Source: Cryphonectria parasitica EP155
Taxonomy: Eukaryota; Ascomycota; Sordariomycetes; Diaporthales; Cryphonectriaceae
Reading direction: 5' to 3'
DNA length: 64,000 nucleotides
Assembly: GCF_011745365.1 (NCBI RefSeq)
Contig: NW_024468914.1
Span: 3,250,228 to 3,314,227, forward strand
Part shown: piece by piece, positions 1 through 12,458 of the stretch
How positions within the stretch are numbered: position 1 is the first letter of the stretch
Layout: every line of letters starts with the position of its first letter
Translations under genes and position numbers: made by a program
Notes under the pieces: model-generated
The model's input: the letters and a program-made list of their open reading frames with translations, nothing else
Told to the model about the DNA's origin: nothing
Databases searched by the model: none

Positions 1-143
1 GTTAATGGGCTACTACCAGGCTACAGTACGCCATAGCAAGTCACACCGCCTTCAGCCATTGCAGCCATTCCTGCAGCCTCATAGACGTGTCTAGACACTT
101 GAGAGTTTTTGTGCATTGCCCAAGTGACGGACTTTGAGTACAG

Positions 144-841
144 GATCTATTACAAGATGCTATCTTCCAGAGAGGGGTTAGATTTTCAGAGACTGATGCT
201 GAATGGTTGACAACTACACAGCATGAGACCGAATATGATCTTCGTGAAGGTGGAGAAGCTGGTTTATTTGGTGCGAAGACAAACTGTTGGATAGAAAGGA
301 GGCGCTTGACTGGATCCCCGTCTACCAGCAATGTGTTTGACAAGAGGCTCTTAAGTCACTTTACTGCCTTGATTGTGTTTCTGTTTACATGCATGGACCA
401 AATACTGATTGCTAGCTGCCACTCAAAGGCTGTGATACCTAGCTCAAGCCAGAACATGTAGCTACAATTTCCAGCTTTCCTCATTTGTTGCAAGGTATGG
501 AAAGCTGAGCAACGGTCAATTCAACAGAGAAGCATGCCAGCAGTAATTACCTTAAAATCTTCGAGCTGTTGCCTGAAGGACTTCTTGGCAGAGTTCTTAC
601 TCTGAATGGTTTAGCACAAGTCTGTTATCTACGTCTGTGGTGCACGACGTTTGTTGCGGGTCCTAACCGGCACTCTTGTGTTGTTCACAGATGCCATAGA
701 GAGAGTCTAGTTTCCTGGCCGTACTCGGCTGATGTTCCCCCAGATGCCGACGAGGCATCCAGCGAGCCGAGAACCGAGGTAATTTTAGATCAGAAAGAAA
801 GAGAAAAAGAAATGAAGAGAATTGCCAAGGCTGTACTATGA
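144..841 (+). CDS. Possible 3' end of an unrecognised gene (partial)
   Basis: Two stretches look like exons on the + strand. The first follows a possible acceptor (TACAG at 139-143) and stays open from 144 to a TAG at 461; its first ~55 codons (DLLQDAIFQRGVRF..., ...GLFGAKTNCWIERRRL) have protein-like composition and the rest does not, so the exon probably ends earlier. The second follows a textbook 3' splice site, CCTAACC at 662-668 and TTCACAG ending at 690. It runs 691-841 in one frame to TGA and ends in a charged segment (KEREKEMKRIAKAVL). I could not place the donor joining them and recognise no family. It may be the tail of a gene starting left of the window, a decayed gene, or chance. 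Confidence 0.25.
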
Positions 842-1280
842 TAACGTTGCAACAAGTTAAGCAGGAAGGCTGTACGATGCTAACCCTGCACAATGAGTAC
901 CTTGTGAAGGGTTGAACAACACGATTGGCGCTGAGAGTATGGCTTCACCATGCGAAACACAGATGATATTTCCGTGAAGACAGTCTCGCGAAGAATTTCA
1001 GGATAGAAAGTATAGCTTAGGTTTGCCATTACTATCACGTGGTGCGTAGTTACTTAGTATGTACTAATAGATTTAAAGATTGAGGCTGGGCAAATTTACA
1101 TATACTTGAGCCCACGAGTATTGCATATGGTTTTATATATCTATTCATCCTCTCCCAAGACCCTTCGCCTCACGAACCCCCCTCCCTTTTCACCCCCCTC
1201 CCCAAGACTCACTAGCAAGGACAGCGCAGGACTGGCCTAGCAAATGAGACACGGCTCCAATACTCTAAGAGCTGGTCTCA
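842..1280. other. Intergenic, no gene seen
   Basis: Short non-coding stretch downstream of the transporter stop. A pyrimidine-rich tract (about 1140-1210, C and T runs) lies in what would be the transporter's 3' flank. No RNA gene or repeat was recognised. Confidence 0.5.
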
Positions 1281-4200
1281 TCACCAGGTAGCAGGCCCAA
1301 ACGTCTCTCCATCAGCGACAGCAAGAGGGATAGCAGCACCATTGCTGTCCAGGTTATTGAACGCATTGGTGATGTTGGGGTTGCCATCCGCACGCGGGTT
1401 CATGAACCATTGCGGGGCATTGACCTTCTGCGGCAGGACCAGCGCAAAGAAGATGACCAGGGTGGAGATGTACAGGCCCGTGTCGAGACCGGCGGACGTG
1501 ACATAGTTGTACTTGGCCCACCAGCCCTTGAACCTTCTCTTCAGGAAGCCGTTGAAGAAGATACCCACGGCGCTCCAGCACAGGTAGATGTACACGGTCG
1601 CGGGAGGGATCTGGCCGGAGCCGCCAAAGATGAGAGGCCAGTGTAGGTAGCGGATCGGGCTGCTGGGGAAGCGGCGCGCGGCGAACCAGGTGAGGACAGG
1701 GAGGATGGCGCCCAGAAGCCAGTACCACTGCAGGCCCGAGTAGATACTGCCTGCGCCAAAGACGCGGCCGGGTCCGACCACGCCCCAAACGACTGAGGCC
1801 GTGTAGAAGACGCTGGCGCCGGGGCAAGTGTAGCCGTTGGGCTGGTCAGAGTCGCAGATGCCGTCGATGGAGCCGAGGGCCCAGTTGAAGACGGCAACCT
1901 GGACGATGCAGGACCAGAGGCAGGCCGACACCTGGGCGGTGAAGGTAACACGAGGCTAAATAAGAAAGGGAAAAAAAAAAGAATGTCAGCATGCTGTTTT
2001 ACTGCGAAGATGTAGTTCATGATCTTGAAGAGGATGAGTTCAGTCATTGCCTACCGGAACCTTGAGGTAGTGGCCGAGCTTCATGTCTTGCAGGAAATAG
2101 AGAGCCTGGGCCATGGTGATGTACCCGTACGTCTTGAACAACATCATGGCGAGGGGCCTGCCGGGGAGCATGTAGCCGACGATGAATTCCGTGAGGACGT
2201 TGAGGCCAAGCTGCGTGTTGGTGATACCCTGAACCATGCCAATAGGCACCAGGAAAACAATGGAGATGATCATGGCGATGATCATTGCCCACCAGGTCAG
2301 GTGGGTGTCCCAGTACAGGACAGTGACCAGGGACATGGCGAAAAGGATAACGAAGAGGGCGTAGTACCACCAGTTCGGCGTGTCCACGTACTTCTTCATC
2401 ATCTTCAGGTGGACATCGGCGTCCTGGTTGCGGGCCAGCTTGCCACGCTCGAGAATCTCGGCGCCGTGGAAGATGATGGTGTGCACAATAACGGCGGAGA
2501 GAGCTCCAAAGGAAACGCCATAGGTCAGGGAGAAGAACGTTCCCAGGAAAATGGGCGAGTACGACTTGTACTGAGCGACATCAAGCTCCAGCTGGGGGGT
2601 CAAGATGCGCGCCACATCATACTTGGCGCCAGTGTTGTCGAACGAATGGGTCTGGTTCCGCTGTCAGTCAAATGGCCTGCAATTCGTAGAGTGGAAAAGG
2701 AACATGGAGGGAAAACCTACGCTTGCAATAGGCAGATACTGCGTCCACCAAGTATTGGTATAGAAAACACCAAGGCCGGCGACAAGGAAGAAGATGATCA
2801 CGCCGATGAGTGTGTTGATGATAGAGAAGAGGGGGTAGGGCAATGGGCTGCCTACAAAGGCCGTAATGATGGTCCAGTCGAACGTGATGGGAAGCTATAT
2901 TTGAACCGAAGCAGTCAGCATCTATTACTTCTCGGACCAAAAGAGGTCTCTTTCATCGGCCTTGACTTACGAGTCCGAAACCAGCAACATTTCCAAAGAT
3001 CTGGTTCACAACCATGTTGTTGGGCGCGATCCAGCAGATCCAGTCAAAGTAAGACAGACCCTGGGCTATGAATCCAGGGAACCAATACCACACGAAGCTG
3101 CCCGCGAAGACATACAGGAAGTAGCGGTATCGTCCAATGCTCCAGCCGTTGGTTTCAGCAGGGTTGGCCGGTGTGTGGTCGTGGAGTGTGTACATCAGTG
3201 TTGTGTTGGCCAGCGTCTGGGGCCAGATCATGGCAGCCGGCCAGATCAGGAACCGCCGGACAATGCCGGCCATGCCAAACCCGAGACACTGCGTCGTGAG
3301 GACCAAGAGCATCTGGAAACCCCAGCCGAAGTTTTGCTTGTACATGACCTGCTGGGCGAGCAGCACATCGGTGGCATAGGCGACACCTCCCTGGATGGAG
3401 ACGTTGGACATCATGACAATGACGGCATGCTCCTTGATGTTGAAGGGGCCAGGGTTCAGGTTCCATTTCACCCCAAAGGTGTTGAACTCGCGGTTCGGCA
3501 GGACCTTTGTGAGACTGTCAGCAATTGCCCTCGTCGTCACATTATCGCATTGTTATTATTCGTATACTTACTCTGGCCATACCACATCCCACTGGATAGG
3601 CAAGGAGCTGAACGACGTAGACGTAGATGGTGATGGACGGATTGCGGAGAGAGAACAGAAGGTTGACAGCAGATACAACAGTCGTGGCAATCATTCCGAT
3701 GACCCAGGCTCGGATTGTGTTGGCTGGCATCTCCTCATCATAGTTGCGAACTGCAGCTCTCACTTCAAAGTAGGGAGAGTTCTCCTCCAGGAGCTCTTGC
3801 TCGAAGTTGGCCTTCTTTTCGACATCATCGGAATCGGCAATTTTGTTGGCAGCATCCTATAACGAGTATCAGTATACCAAGTATCCGAGAATCTCTTTCT
3901 CTCTCTCCCTCTCAATCTGCGCCAAGCGAATCACTCCACACCAAAACGGCCTGGAGGAAAAAAGCCAAGTGAAAAGCCAAGCGGAAAGCGCTGGCACAGT
4001 CTCAAGACTTCTCCACACCAAGAACCGTTGAGGCGCAAGCCACTCCCTCAAGTGTGTGCGCGCCAGAGCCAAGCCCAACCCCGCGAGAGAATAGCTAGAG
4101 ATGCAAAAGAGGAATACATAGTTTATAGGTCAACGTACAATCGTCTCGTAGTCCAAGTTGTAATCCCACTGATGGGCCTTCTTGAACTTCTTCAGCTGAT

Positions 4201-4372
4201 CAACGCTAGAGGCGATAGCAACATCGTCCTCCTGAGCATCCTGATCGACGTTGGGAACGGCTTTGCCATCGGCATCGTACTGAGGCCCGGCGGTGGTCGC
4301 AGGGTCCTGCTCCTCAATAACAGGATGGTCCGTAGTGCGCCGCACAAACGGCTTGCGCAGGTTGAAAGGCAT
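1281..4372 (-). CDS. OPT-family oligopeptide transporter
   Basis: Proton-coupled plasma-membrane importer of small peptides (OPT superfamily, fungal peptide-transporter clade). Six exons join in phase: 4372-4139, 3856-3572, 3504-2971, 2894-2721, 2660-2055, 1955-1281, giving about 835 aa, the usual family length. The N-terminus (~75 aa) is hydrophilic and acidic. Repeated hydrophobic helices follow from about residue 120 to the end. Family signature NPGPFNIKEH is in exon 3, with SFDNTGAKYDV at the start of exon 5 and GLDTGLYIS near the C-terminus. The ATG at 4372 was chosen because the upstream extension of this frame has no ATG. The acceptor of intron 4 could also lie 9 nt downstream (2651), a minor change. 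Peptide uptake would complement the secreted hydrolases of the window. A role in glutathione or siderophore-peptide uptake cannot be excluded from sequence. Confidence 0.93.
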
Positions 4373-6463
4373 CTTCGCGGTGGGAGAAGAACCACAGGCC
4401 TTGGGGAAGAGGTTGCTGGAACCAAGGAGAAACCAGTCACGCGATGGTCCAGCCAAGGTGGGTGCAGCGACTCTATTTCAGAGCCTGGCCTCAGACCTGC
4501 CCGTACGCTGCACCGACCATGATAAACATCGTGGCGTCCTGGACCCCGGCAAGAACATGGCCAGTCTAGTTCCATTTAGGCGTGGCAATCCGTTGCCAAG
4601 TAAAGGCAAACTTTCGATAAGAAAGACCCTGATTGACGGATTTCGAGGCATGATTGCTCTGGCCAAACCCACGATCCCTCCCCACTTTGGCTGAACCCAT
4701 ACATCCCTCCAACGCTTGTCGCGGGATGCTCTTGCATGGGAAGGCAGTCGACACTAAGAGTTTAACTTGTTGTCTCCAGGGCCATGCCCGTCAGTCTAGC
4801 TTCCAATCAAGCAATTCAATGGCAAATGGAAGACAAGGCTGAAGGTTCTAGCGCCAGAACAAAAAACTTAGCTACGATACAAGTAGTCTTGGCCCGAATC
4901 TTGGCGGCGCCTCTGAAGATAACGGCTAACATTGAAAAATCCACACCTGCCTAGATGAGAATGATTCGCAAACAAGCGTCTTGATAGTCTGCGCGTAGTC
5001 GAAACGTTGGTGTTGCTAGCTGAATCGGCCAAGCGGATGCAAGAATAGTATTTCAGAGCGAAGATCTAGTGGCAAATCCAGGCAGCCATATCGTAAAGCA
5101 AACGGAGGATGCAGCATGGTTTTGGGAAAGAAGCGCCGAAGAAATGGTCTCGTGTGGATGGCTGGTTGGGTGTCTTCCACTCATCTTTTGTTACTTCGGT
5201 CCCGCCGTCACACAGGATCTAACCTGCGAACCACAGTGTTGGGAGTTGGGTGAGTTGCAATGCAATTGAATCGTACTAGCGAGGTTCCATAGGTCTGGGC
5301 CATCGAAGGCCATGGCTTGAACAGGTTCTCGCTAAGTGAAATGAACAAGATTGCATTTAACGTTTGATAAGGTTTTGGCTCCTGAGACTGCCTCGGCAAC
5401 GTGCCATGGTAGTATAAGGGCACCCATGTGGGCCCTACATGTTCTCGTGAGGTGGGTTAATTTTGGAGCATGGCGCCCCTAGTCTTTGTCTACCCGCAAA
5501 TGAAACGTAATATGTCTTGAAAAGCGATTGTAAGTTGCATTGGATTGTGCGCATCGATCACTCTCGGCGCCATGACTTCTGCAACCTCACATAGATTTTA
5601 TCTCGGGATTCAGATCAAAGGCAAAACATAAATATCAATTCTCTTTTGACATCATAGGCTGTACGAGGCCAATTGAAGACGTCATCGACCCAATTGTGTA
5701 CCGATCACCTGAGCAGGCGCCGTCAATTGTCGATCGTGTGGGAGTCGGGTTGGTGGCGTCTAAGCATGCCGCTAGCATCCTCTCTTTCTCTGTTTGACCC
5801 TCGGCCTTGCGCATGAAGCTAGACTTATCAGGTGTTACATACAAGTAGTCCAGTGGCTGCAGAGACAATGATAAGAAAGGGCTTGGTAGTTCCTGATCCT
5901 TTGGTGTTGGTAGCGGTCCACGAATCAATGTCTCATCATATGCTCATCACATGCGTCTCGTTCAACGTGTGACCAGCAACAACTAAAATCAAGTGTCCGT
6001 TGATAAACAACAAGATTTGTAGTTCAGGTCGTATAAAGCAGCTTATCTTTTCTAGATAGACGCTGGAAACATATGGAGCCTATGCTGCCAATGCTTACAG
6101 CTAAATCTAGTGCTTACTTCAATTTCAACAGTTCTTTGAATTGCAGAGTCAACGGCTGAAATTATGAAAGTCAATCTGTGATATCGAGAATGCAGTAAGT
6201 AGAGACGTCTGCTCGCGATAGCTTTACATCTTCTCTGGCCTCTGGCAGCAATCCCTGTCTTGCACGGCGACTCACGTGTGTAAAGCGTCTCAACACTGGG
6301 TACAGCTCAGCAAGTATATGACATTCCTCAAAAGTATATACGAAAAGAAACAAACACAGTTCTCTGTATAGCCATGAAAGAAAAGAAGAGGACAAAACGA
6401 TGTATCTGCGACCAAGTTCTTCATCCAGGTAATGCTGCGGCCTCACACTTTGGTGTCAACCTC
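4373..6463. other. Intergenic, no gene supported
   Basis: About 2.1 kb between the OPT gene start and the 3' end of the cellobiohydrolase gene. It holds the OPT promoter. Only short ORFs occur. The longest (5635-5928, - strand) has no ATG at its head and no recognisable motif. No tRNA or repeat was seen. Confidence 0.5.
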
Positions 6464-8316
6464 CTAGTAAGTGGCGCCGATGGGGCCGAACTTGATGTTG
6501 GAATAGATGACGGTAGCAGACCTGAATTATCTATTAATTACTTTCATCTTCAAGAATAACTACTGAAGAAAGGGACTTACGCGTCTGAAGACTCAACATC
6601 AGCAGGCACACCACTGGTGGTAGCGCAGGTACCACGCTGCTTGCCGGGAGAAGATGCATCAGCATCGACCGGGTAGGTCGAGTCGAGCCAGAGCATGTTG
6701 GCGTAGTGCTGTAGGCAGGAGTGTCAGTACAGCCGACAGAGTCTCTTGCAATGATGAAGAAGGGGGAAAAGATCAGAGGGCAGAAGCAGAAAAAGGAAAG
6801 CTCACATCATCCCACAGGGACATGACCAGCACCATGCCATCAGCCATACCCGCACCCATCTGAGCAAGGCCGCCCTTCTCGCTAAAGACATCAGTGTCGT
6901 TAAACTCGACCTTTTGCGCCTTGCAAAAGTCGTCAGTGATGCTGTTGTAGCCCGTGAGCGTGGGCCAGGTCGAGTTGGGCTGCTGGATCTTGGTGCCGCC
7001 CTGGATATAGTACTGCGAGATCTCGGTGAGGCTGCTGCCGGACCCATGGAATTGCGTGACGACGGTGAACTTCTGGCTCGTGTCGACTGTGTCGCCGCTG
7101 CCGTAGAAGTCCTTGTTACCCATGCGGAAGGGGTTCCAGTCGCACCCGTCCGGGTCGCAGTCGCCGGCGTAGCGGGAAGAAGAGTAGGTTCCGCCGCACT
7201 CATCTGCGTTGCACGAGTGCTGTGCTGCCGTCTCACATGGGTGCGGCGTGTAGGCCATGTCCATCGAGTTGGCCTCCCAGACGTCCATCTCCGAGCAGCA
7301 GGAGCCCAGGCCGCCGACGCCGGCGTTGGCGTCGTTGGTGGAGGGTGTCCAGCCCTCGACATTTCCCTGGGTGAGAGAACCGTCAGGTGTCAGTATGAAA
7401 GGAAGCGTAAAACGCAGACAGGAAATGAAGAGAGAGTGCACGTGTCATGGGGACTATTAAACGCACCTGACCGTTGATGAACTTCAGATCGCGAGGGCAC
7501 TGGCTGTCGCAGTAGCCAGTTCCGTACTCGGCGCCGGCGGTGTTGGTTGAGTACTTGGCCATGCCGCCATCAGCATCCATGGTGACGAAGTACAGAGCTC
7601 CGTTGAGGCCGCACTAGGGTTTCTTATCAGTCCAGAACATAATGACAAAATCTTTGAGAACTCTGGTGAAGAACCAAAAGTACTCACCGGCAACTTGCTC
7701 AGATCGACGTCGAAGGCGAACTCGTTGCCGATCAGATCGAACAAGTGGTACTTGGTCGACGATTCCATCAAGTATGTGCGACTTCCAATGTTCTTGCCAG
7801 AGCTTTGGGTGACGAACTGGAGAGAGAGGGCGTTCCCGCTCGTCGTAATGCCGTAGGTGCTCGAGTAGTCAGCGCCATCGAGAACACAGTTCGCCGCACA
7901 GGTCTTGTCATCCGGGCAGAGAGTAGTATTCCATGTGTTGCCAGTGTAGCCTGTTTTTCACTGTGTAAGCAACCTGGTTATTGTTTCTTTCCACACAAAA
8001 TATCGGAAGCCGGATAATCCGAGGCCTTTGGTCCAGGTATGAAGTGTGAGGACATACAGTTAACGTAGCCATCCTTATCGTGGACCCAACGCCAGTTGGA
8101 ATCTAGGCCCCTAATGTCAGCAAAGGGCCTCTGTGTATTGAACGGTGTTTATAACTGACCGATGACAACCTCTCCCTGGTTGGTCGTGCAGCTGGACGGA
8201 GAAGTACACGACTGCCAGGTCATCTGAGGATGAGTCTCCGTCTGCTGGGTGCCCACGCCCTGAGCGTTGACCGCTCCAGCCAAAAGGCTGCCAGTGAGAG
8301 CGAATTTACTGAACAT
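6464..8316 (-). CDS. GH7 cellobiohydrolase (CBH I type), no CBM
   Basis: Secreted reducing-end exo-cellulase releasing cellobiose from crystalline cellulose. Seven exons join in phase: 8316-8160, 8102-8058, 7950-7688, 7613-7467, 7366-6806, 6708-6581, 6521-6464, giving 452 aa. A signal peptide covers about residues 1-18 ([18 protein letters not shown]). The catalytic signature SEMDVWEAN places the nucleophile at E230, the assisting D at 232 and the acid/base at E235. Abundant cysteines ([40 protein letters not shown]) match the GH7 disulfide set. The protein stops after [11 protein letters not shown], the usual end of the catalytic core, so there is no linker or CBM1. GH7 cores also include endoglucanases; length and the [15 protein letters not shown] region favour a cellobiohydrolase. 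A clear TATA box lies 96 nt upstream. Confidence 0.97.
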
Positions 8317-8411
8317 CGTGCCAAGTTTGTGTGACTATGCCTTTTAACGTGGAAGAGTCTTGTGGGATGATCAGTCACCTTTGACATCTCAGCAAAGTGT
8401 TGTCAGTCCTG

Positions 8412-8421
8412 CTTTTATATA
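8412..8421 (-). promoter_or_regulatory. TATA box of the GH7 gene
   Basis: On the - strand this reads TATATAAAAG, about 96 nt before the cellobiohydrolase ATG. That is a typical spacing for strongly induced fungal cellulase genes. Confidence 0.7.
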
Positions 8422-11291
8422 ATGTTTCCCGAGGCCGCCAAGACCCAGAAGGCGAGGGATGGCTTCGTCGCGCATGGCCATCTCGCATTGCTAGAATGGG
8501 TATGTGGCTACATTGCAATCAATATAGATGAAGGCTCCACCTCTTTCAGTTGCCTGTAGGGAAACATGGCCCGATTTCCGTCCCAGCTTTTCCTAAGCCT
8601 GGTGATGAAGCTGCGTATGTGTTGGACGGAGGCAAAATCACAAGCTATGGCTGCAACGTGCACAGGCCGGTGACCTTCCGCAGAAGGGCCAAAGACAGTC
8701 AAGAGTGACAGGGACTATTGAAATGGCAGCGACCCCATGCAATCTGAATGAAGCTTTGATGACCGGAGCAACACCGACCTTCAGATCTTCGAACCTGGGA
8801 AATGGGTTGAGATCTACGGGGTTGGTAACGGCTGATCCTGCATAAGCAATATAGGGAACCAAGCAAATTCTGACAAGGTAATAAAACTAATACGCCTACG
8901 CACATCGCAATTGGGCACGAGAGCACCGGCTATTCTAGCATGAACAGAAAATCGACCAATGGTACATAAGCTGGAAAGTATCCTTCTTGGCCTACATGGA
9001 CTAACCAGTCCTCATGGATTTAACCCCGTATATTGGCAAAATAGTAGATCTGCACTTTGGGGGTTGCCTTGAACCTGGGTATACCGGTAGCATTCCGCCG
9101 CCTGCATGGCGTTCATTCTGGGCGACTGTCTCTGTAAAAAAAATGTATGAGCATGGAGGTTTATTGTAAGCATATGGAGACGTCAGAGTGCATTCCTTTT
9201 TGGAGATCATCGGATAGATGAAATGAGTAGGCTTGACATATAGGATACGCTGACTGGTCGTAGTCTTATATGTTAGATTAGGAAGCGATCGCGGATGAAC
9301 CGGGCCGAGACATCTGTACAAAGCACTCGCGCCCCTGGTGAGAATCTCTTGTGGAACTGTGGAATAAGAACCGATAGTATATACAACTCAATGGAAGATC
9401 GAGCCCTGCTACATGTCCTTTGGGGTGATACCCAATTACTCTTTCAGAACCGGGTACAAAATCTGTGTGTCAATTTCCATGCATAAACTGGTGATTACCA
9501 TGTACCGAACTTGCGGCATGCGCAGGGGGACGCAGATTGCTGACCACCTGACACTGTAGTCTACCGCTTGGTTCAGCCGCTTGGCTGAGAACGTCCTGCT
9601 CGGCCCGAGGCGGGCTGGAAAGGCATGATCCACGACGTTGAGATAGAGTTGCGCACGAACCCATTAGTTGATGTATCGTGGCGTCGCCCGCACTGGGATC
9701 ATTTAGCGCTCGGACTGAGACGCACCGGAGGCTGGGTGGCCTGGCGTCTTGGAACTGAGAGTGGATGTTGCAGCTTCAGGTATGTCACGATAACAAGACA
9801 CACCGTCGCGATGTTCAGTGGACATGTCCAGAATCGGGCAAGATGATGACCCACCGCGGAGTCTTCTTGTGCCGCTTTCTGAAATGATCAAGGTTAAAAC
9901 TTTGTTTCAAGAAAATTATGGAAGGGTCAGATGGTCGGTGCCTGCGCTTGTGGCGTACACAAAAAAGGCATCGGTTAAAATGCTGTCTGCTCTTTATCTG
10001 GTGGCGTCGGCCTTGGCAGGCGGAGGCTTTCCTACTACGGTAGCTTCAACAAGAGGAATGGTCAGCAGCCTCTGCTAGTGGCATGAGTACTCTTACTGTT
10101 AATTAGGTAAGAGATCCTCGAGGTTGTCTGTGAGGACCTGTAACATGTGCCCGGCGGCCTCCTTCCTGTAGAGTCCCTGGACCGTATATAGCGCCGGGTC
10201 TTCAATCATACTGACCTTGCTGTCTCGAAAGAGTGTGAGGAGACAGCATCACAAGGCCGCGACATTGACTGTATCTACGAGAAATGTTAACATCCAACAA
10301 CTGTCGTGATCCCGCTGAGGCCAGGTCTTCAGGTACAGTTGTTCTCATCACGGATCTCGAGCCCTCCTAAAAGACACGCAGTGTCATTATGTTGATGGCT
10401 GTGAAGGGCCAAGACAAGTTTTCGTTCATGAGGATAACCTGTGTGCATCTTCAGTCATGATTTTGTCATCTCTGGCGGGGATGAAAGCTGTTATAAAGGC
10501 CTGCCACCCATCTCGCTCGTCCGAAGTCGACGAAGTTTCCAGAAAGGGCCAAAGACCCTCGCTCACTCAGAACATTGTCAAGTTTAGATGTGGTCAAAGC
10601 TTGACACCCTGAAACCGACATGACGGGCCAAGCCCCTGAACTATTGCATTAATCATTCCTGCTGTACGGATTCATTTCCAGTGGCCCCCCATCGCGAGGG
10701 TTAGGGTTTCACATACGCAAGTCGTCGTGTAAGTCTTCTTCTCTCCCCTTTCCTAGGCGGATCCTTATGTCGTCGGCGACACCGTAGGCCCAGGAAGTTA
10801 ATTTGATTATTTGAAAATCGACAGATAGAATGATGAAAGAAAAGGGGATCACAGAAGTCGGTGGAGGGAGAGGGGAGAATGAGTGGTAAGTAAATTGTAA
10901 CAGCCAGAGGAGCTGAATGCTTGGACCACTTTCTCATTGATTGTCGGCCAATGGAAGATGGAATCCCTGAAGCTGGGAAAGAGAGAGAAAGAAAAAAAAC
11001 ACCCTCGTTCGAAAATGAAATCACAGGGCACGGTTATCGGCAGCAAAAGGCGGCCTGCCCCAGTTTTATGCAAACTCAAAGGTCCTACCACTCACCGCAG
11101 ATCGACGTGGTCGCGCAGCTCCAGTCGACACACGTGCTTGGATGAACACCTGTTCATCCTCATACAAACGGCGCTTAACGAGCGAAAAGAGTCCAAGTGG
11201 TCCATCACCCAGAAAGGAGAGCACAACTCCTTCTTCTCTTGAGCACACGGCTCAACAAAGGCCTCATTGAGACACTATCAAGTTCACTTCT

Positions 11292-11293
<2 letters not shown>

Positions 11294-11323
<30 letters not shown>
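11294..11323. repeat. (TC)n microsatellite
   Basis: About 15 perfect TC units in the 5' leader of the vWA-domain gene, followed by a pyrimidine-rich stretch up to the start codon. CT-rich leaders are common in highly expressed fungal genes. Confidence 0.95.
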
Positions 11324-11326
<3 letters not shown>

Positions 11327-11425
11327 TTTTCGTTCACACGTGTACACTCTCACAACCCCCCGGCCCCTTCTCTCCTCTCCTCTTTCTCTTTCACACTCAC
11401 ACATACCCCACACACAACCACCAAC

Positions 11426-12193
11426 ATGGCAGACTGGGATCTCAGCGAGTACGATGACAAGCTCTCATACCTCCGAGCCTTCGAGACCGTCTTCCTGGTC
11501 GACGACTCGGCAGCCATGACCCCCTACTGGGATCAGGTCAAGGAGCTCCTCGACCACATCTCGCCCATCTGCGCCAAGCACGACCCGGACGGCATCGACC
11601 TCTACTTTGTGAACCACCGGCCCAAGGGCTTCATCGAGTTCTTGCCCGGCCAGTCGGTGCGCAAGTCAGGCTACCGGCGCATCGGCGGCTTCACGCAGCT
11701 GCAGACCCGCGACAGCGTGGCCCAGATCTTCGAGAACGTCGGCAAGCCCGGCGGCCGCTGCAACATGGGCGCCCGCCTGCAGAAGCTGCTGAACTGGTAC
11801 CTCGGCAAGGTAAAGAAGGACCCGGCGTTTGGGGGCTGGAACCTGATCGTCCTCACGGCGGGCAAGTTCGACGACGACGTCAAGGCGCCCCTGGCCGAGG
11901 CCGCCAAGCGCCTCGACGAGATGAAGACCCCCGCCCACCAGCTGGGCGTGCAGCTGCTGCAGCTCGGCAACGACGCCGCCGTCAGCAATGCCTTTCGGCA
12001 CCTGGACGACGACCTCCACCAGGCCGCCGGCACGCGCGATATCATCGATGCCGTGTCCATGGGCACCAGTGGCGCGCTGACTGCTGATGAGATGTTGAAG
12101 GTGGTTCTGGGCGGCGTTGTCAAGAAGCTGGATGCATTTAAGGAGGCTGTGCCCGATCATGTGCCCGTGAAGCGTGTGGACACGGACGACTGA
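11426..12193 (+). CDS. von Willebrand factor A-domain protein
   Basis: Intronless gene of 255 aa. The ATG at 11426 sits in good context (CCAACATGG) after a CT-rich leader; upstream in-frame sequence is microsatellite translation and was excluded. The fold is read from FLVDDSAAMTPYWDQVKELL (residues ~25-45), the usual vWA beta-strand plus metal-site loop. Later come a PGGRCNMGARL segment near the second metal-site loop and LIVLTAGKFDDD near the third. The metal-site motif is DDSAA rather than DxSxS, so the third ligand is replaced by Ala and metal binding may be weak. No signal peptide or membrane segment, so probably cytosolic. The family in fungi is mostly uncharacterised; a scaffold or ligand-binding role is possible. 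Function unknown. Confidence 0.8.
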   Translation: MADWDLSEYDDKLSYLRAFETVFLVDDSAAMTPYWDQVKELLDHISPICAKHDPDGIDLYFVNHRPKGFIEFLPGQSVRKSGYRRIGGFTQLQTRDSVAQIFENVGKPGGRCNMGARLQKLLNWYLGKVKKDPAFGGWNLIVLTAGKFDDDVKAPLAEAAKRLDEMKTPAHQLGVQLLQLGNDAAVSNAFRHLDDDLHQAAGTRDIIDAVSMGTSGALTADEMLKVVLGGVVKKLDAFKEAVPDHVPVKRVDTDD

Positions 12194-12458
12194 AGGTCTT
12201 TCGATGTTGTATGGCCCCGTTTACGAGTGAGAGTGGTCGGCCATTGTTTTTCTTTTGGATGTAGTAGTTACTTGTCATTTGCGTCACTACCAGTAGGCAG
12301 ATACTACATGAAATGGGGCCGAAGAGATTGTCGAAAGAGACAAATAACAATGGCGCTCACAAAGAGGAAAGAAAAGGGACGCAATTGCTCTTGAGACCAA
12401 CAGAATGAAATTGCCTTTTTCTAGCCCTTCTTTACTTTTCAGATCTTCGTCTTTGAAT

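Larger units (their letters stand above)
8317..11425. other. Long intergenic region, promoters only
   Basis: About 3.1 kb between the divergent GH7 (-) and vWA (+) genes, holding both promoters. No spliced gene could be assembled. A 32-codon ORF with a signal-like start (9980-10078, +) stands alone. A short telomere-like GGGTTAGGGTTT occurs at about 10698-10709. The leader of the vWA gene carries a CT microsatellite. The size suggests a large regulatory region for the cellulase gene, which is inference. Confidence 0.45.

Noticed and set aside
2019..3071. 350-codon open frame on the + strand
   Set aside because: It lies antisense to OPT exons 3-5 and has no motif; it is a shadow of the transporter's codon pattern.
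5635..5928. 97-codon frame on the - strand in the OPT-GH7 gap
   Set aside because: Composition is protein-like, but no ATG at the head, no splice signals placed and no motif.
9980..10078. 32-codon frame beginning with a signal-like MLSALYLVASALAGG
   Set aside because: Too short for a protein, no continuation exon found; could be chance.
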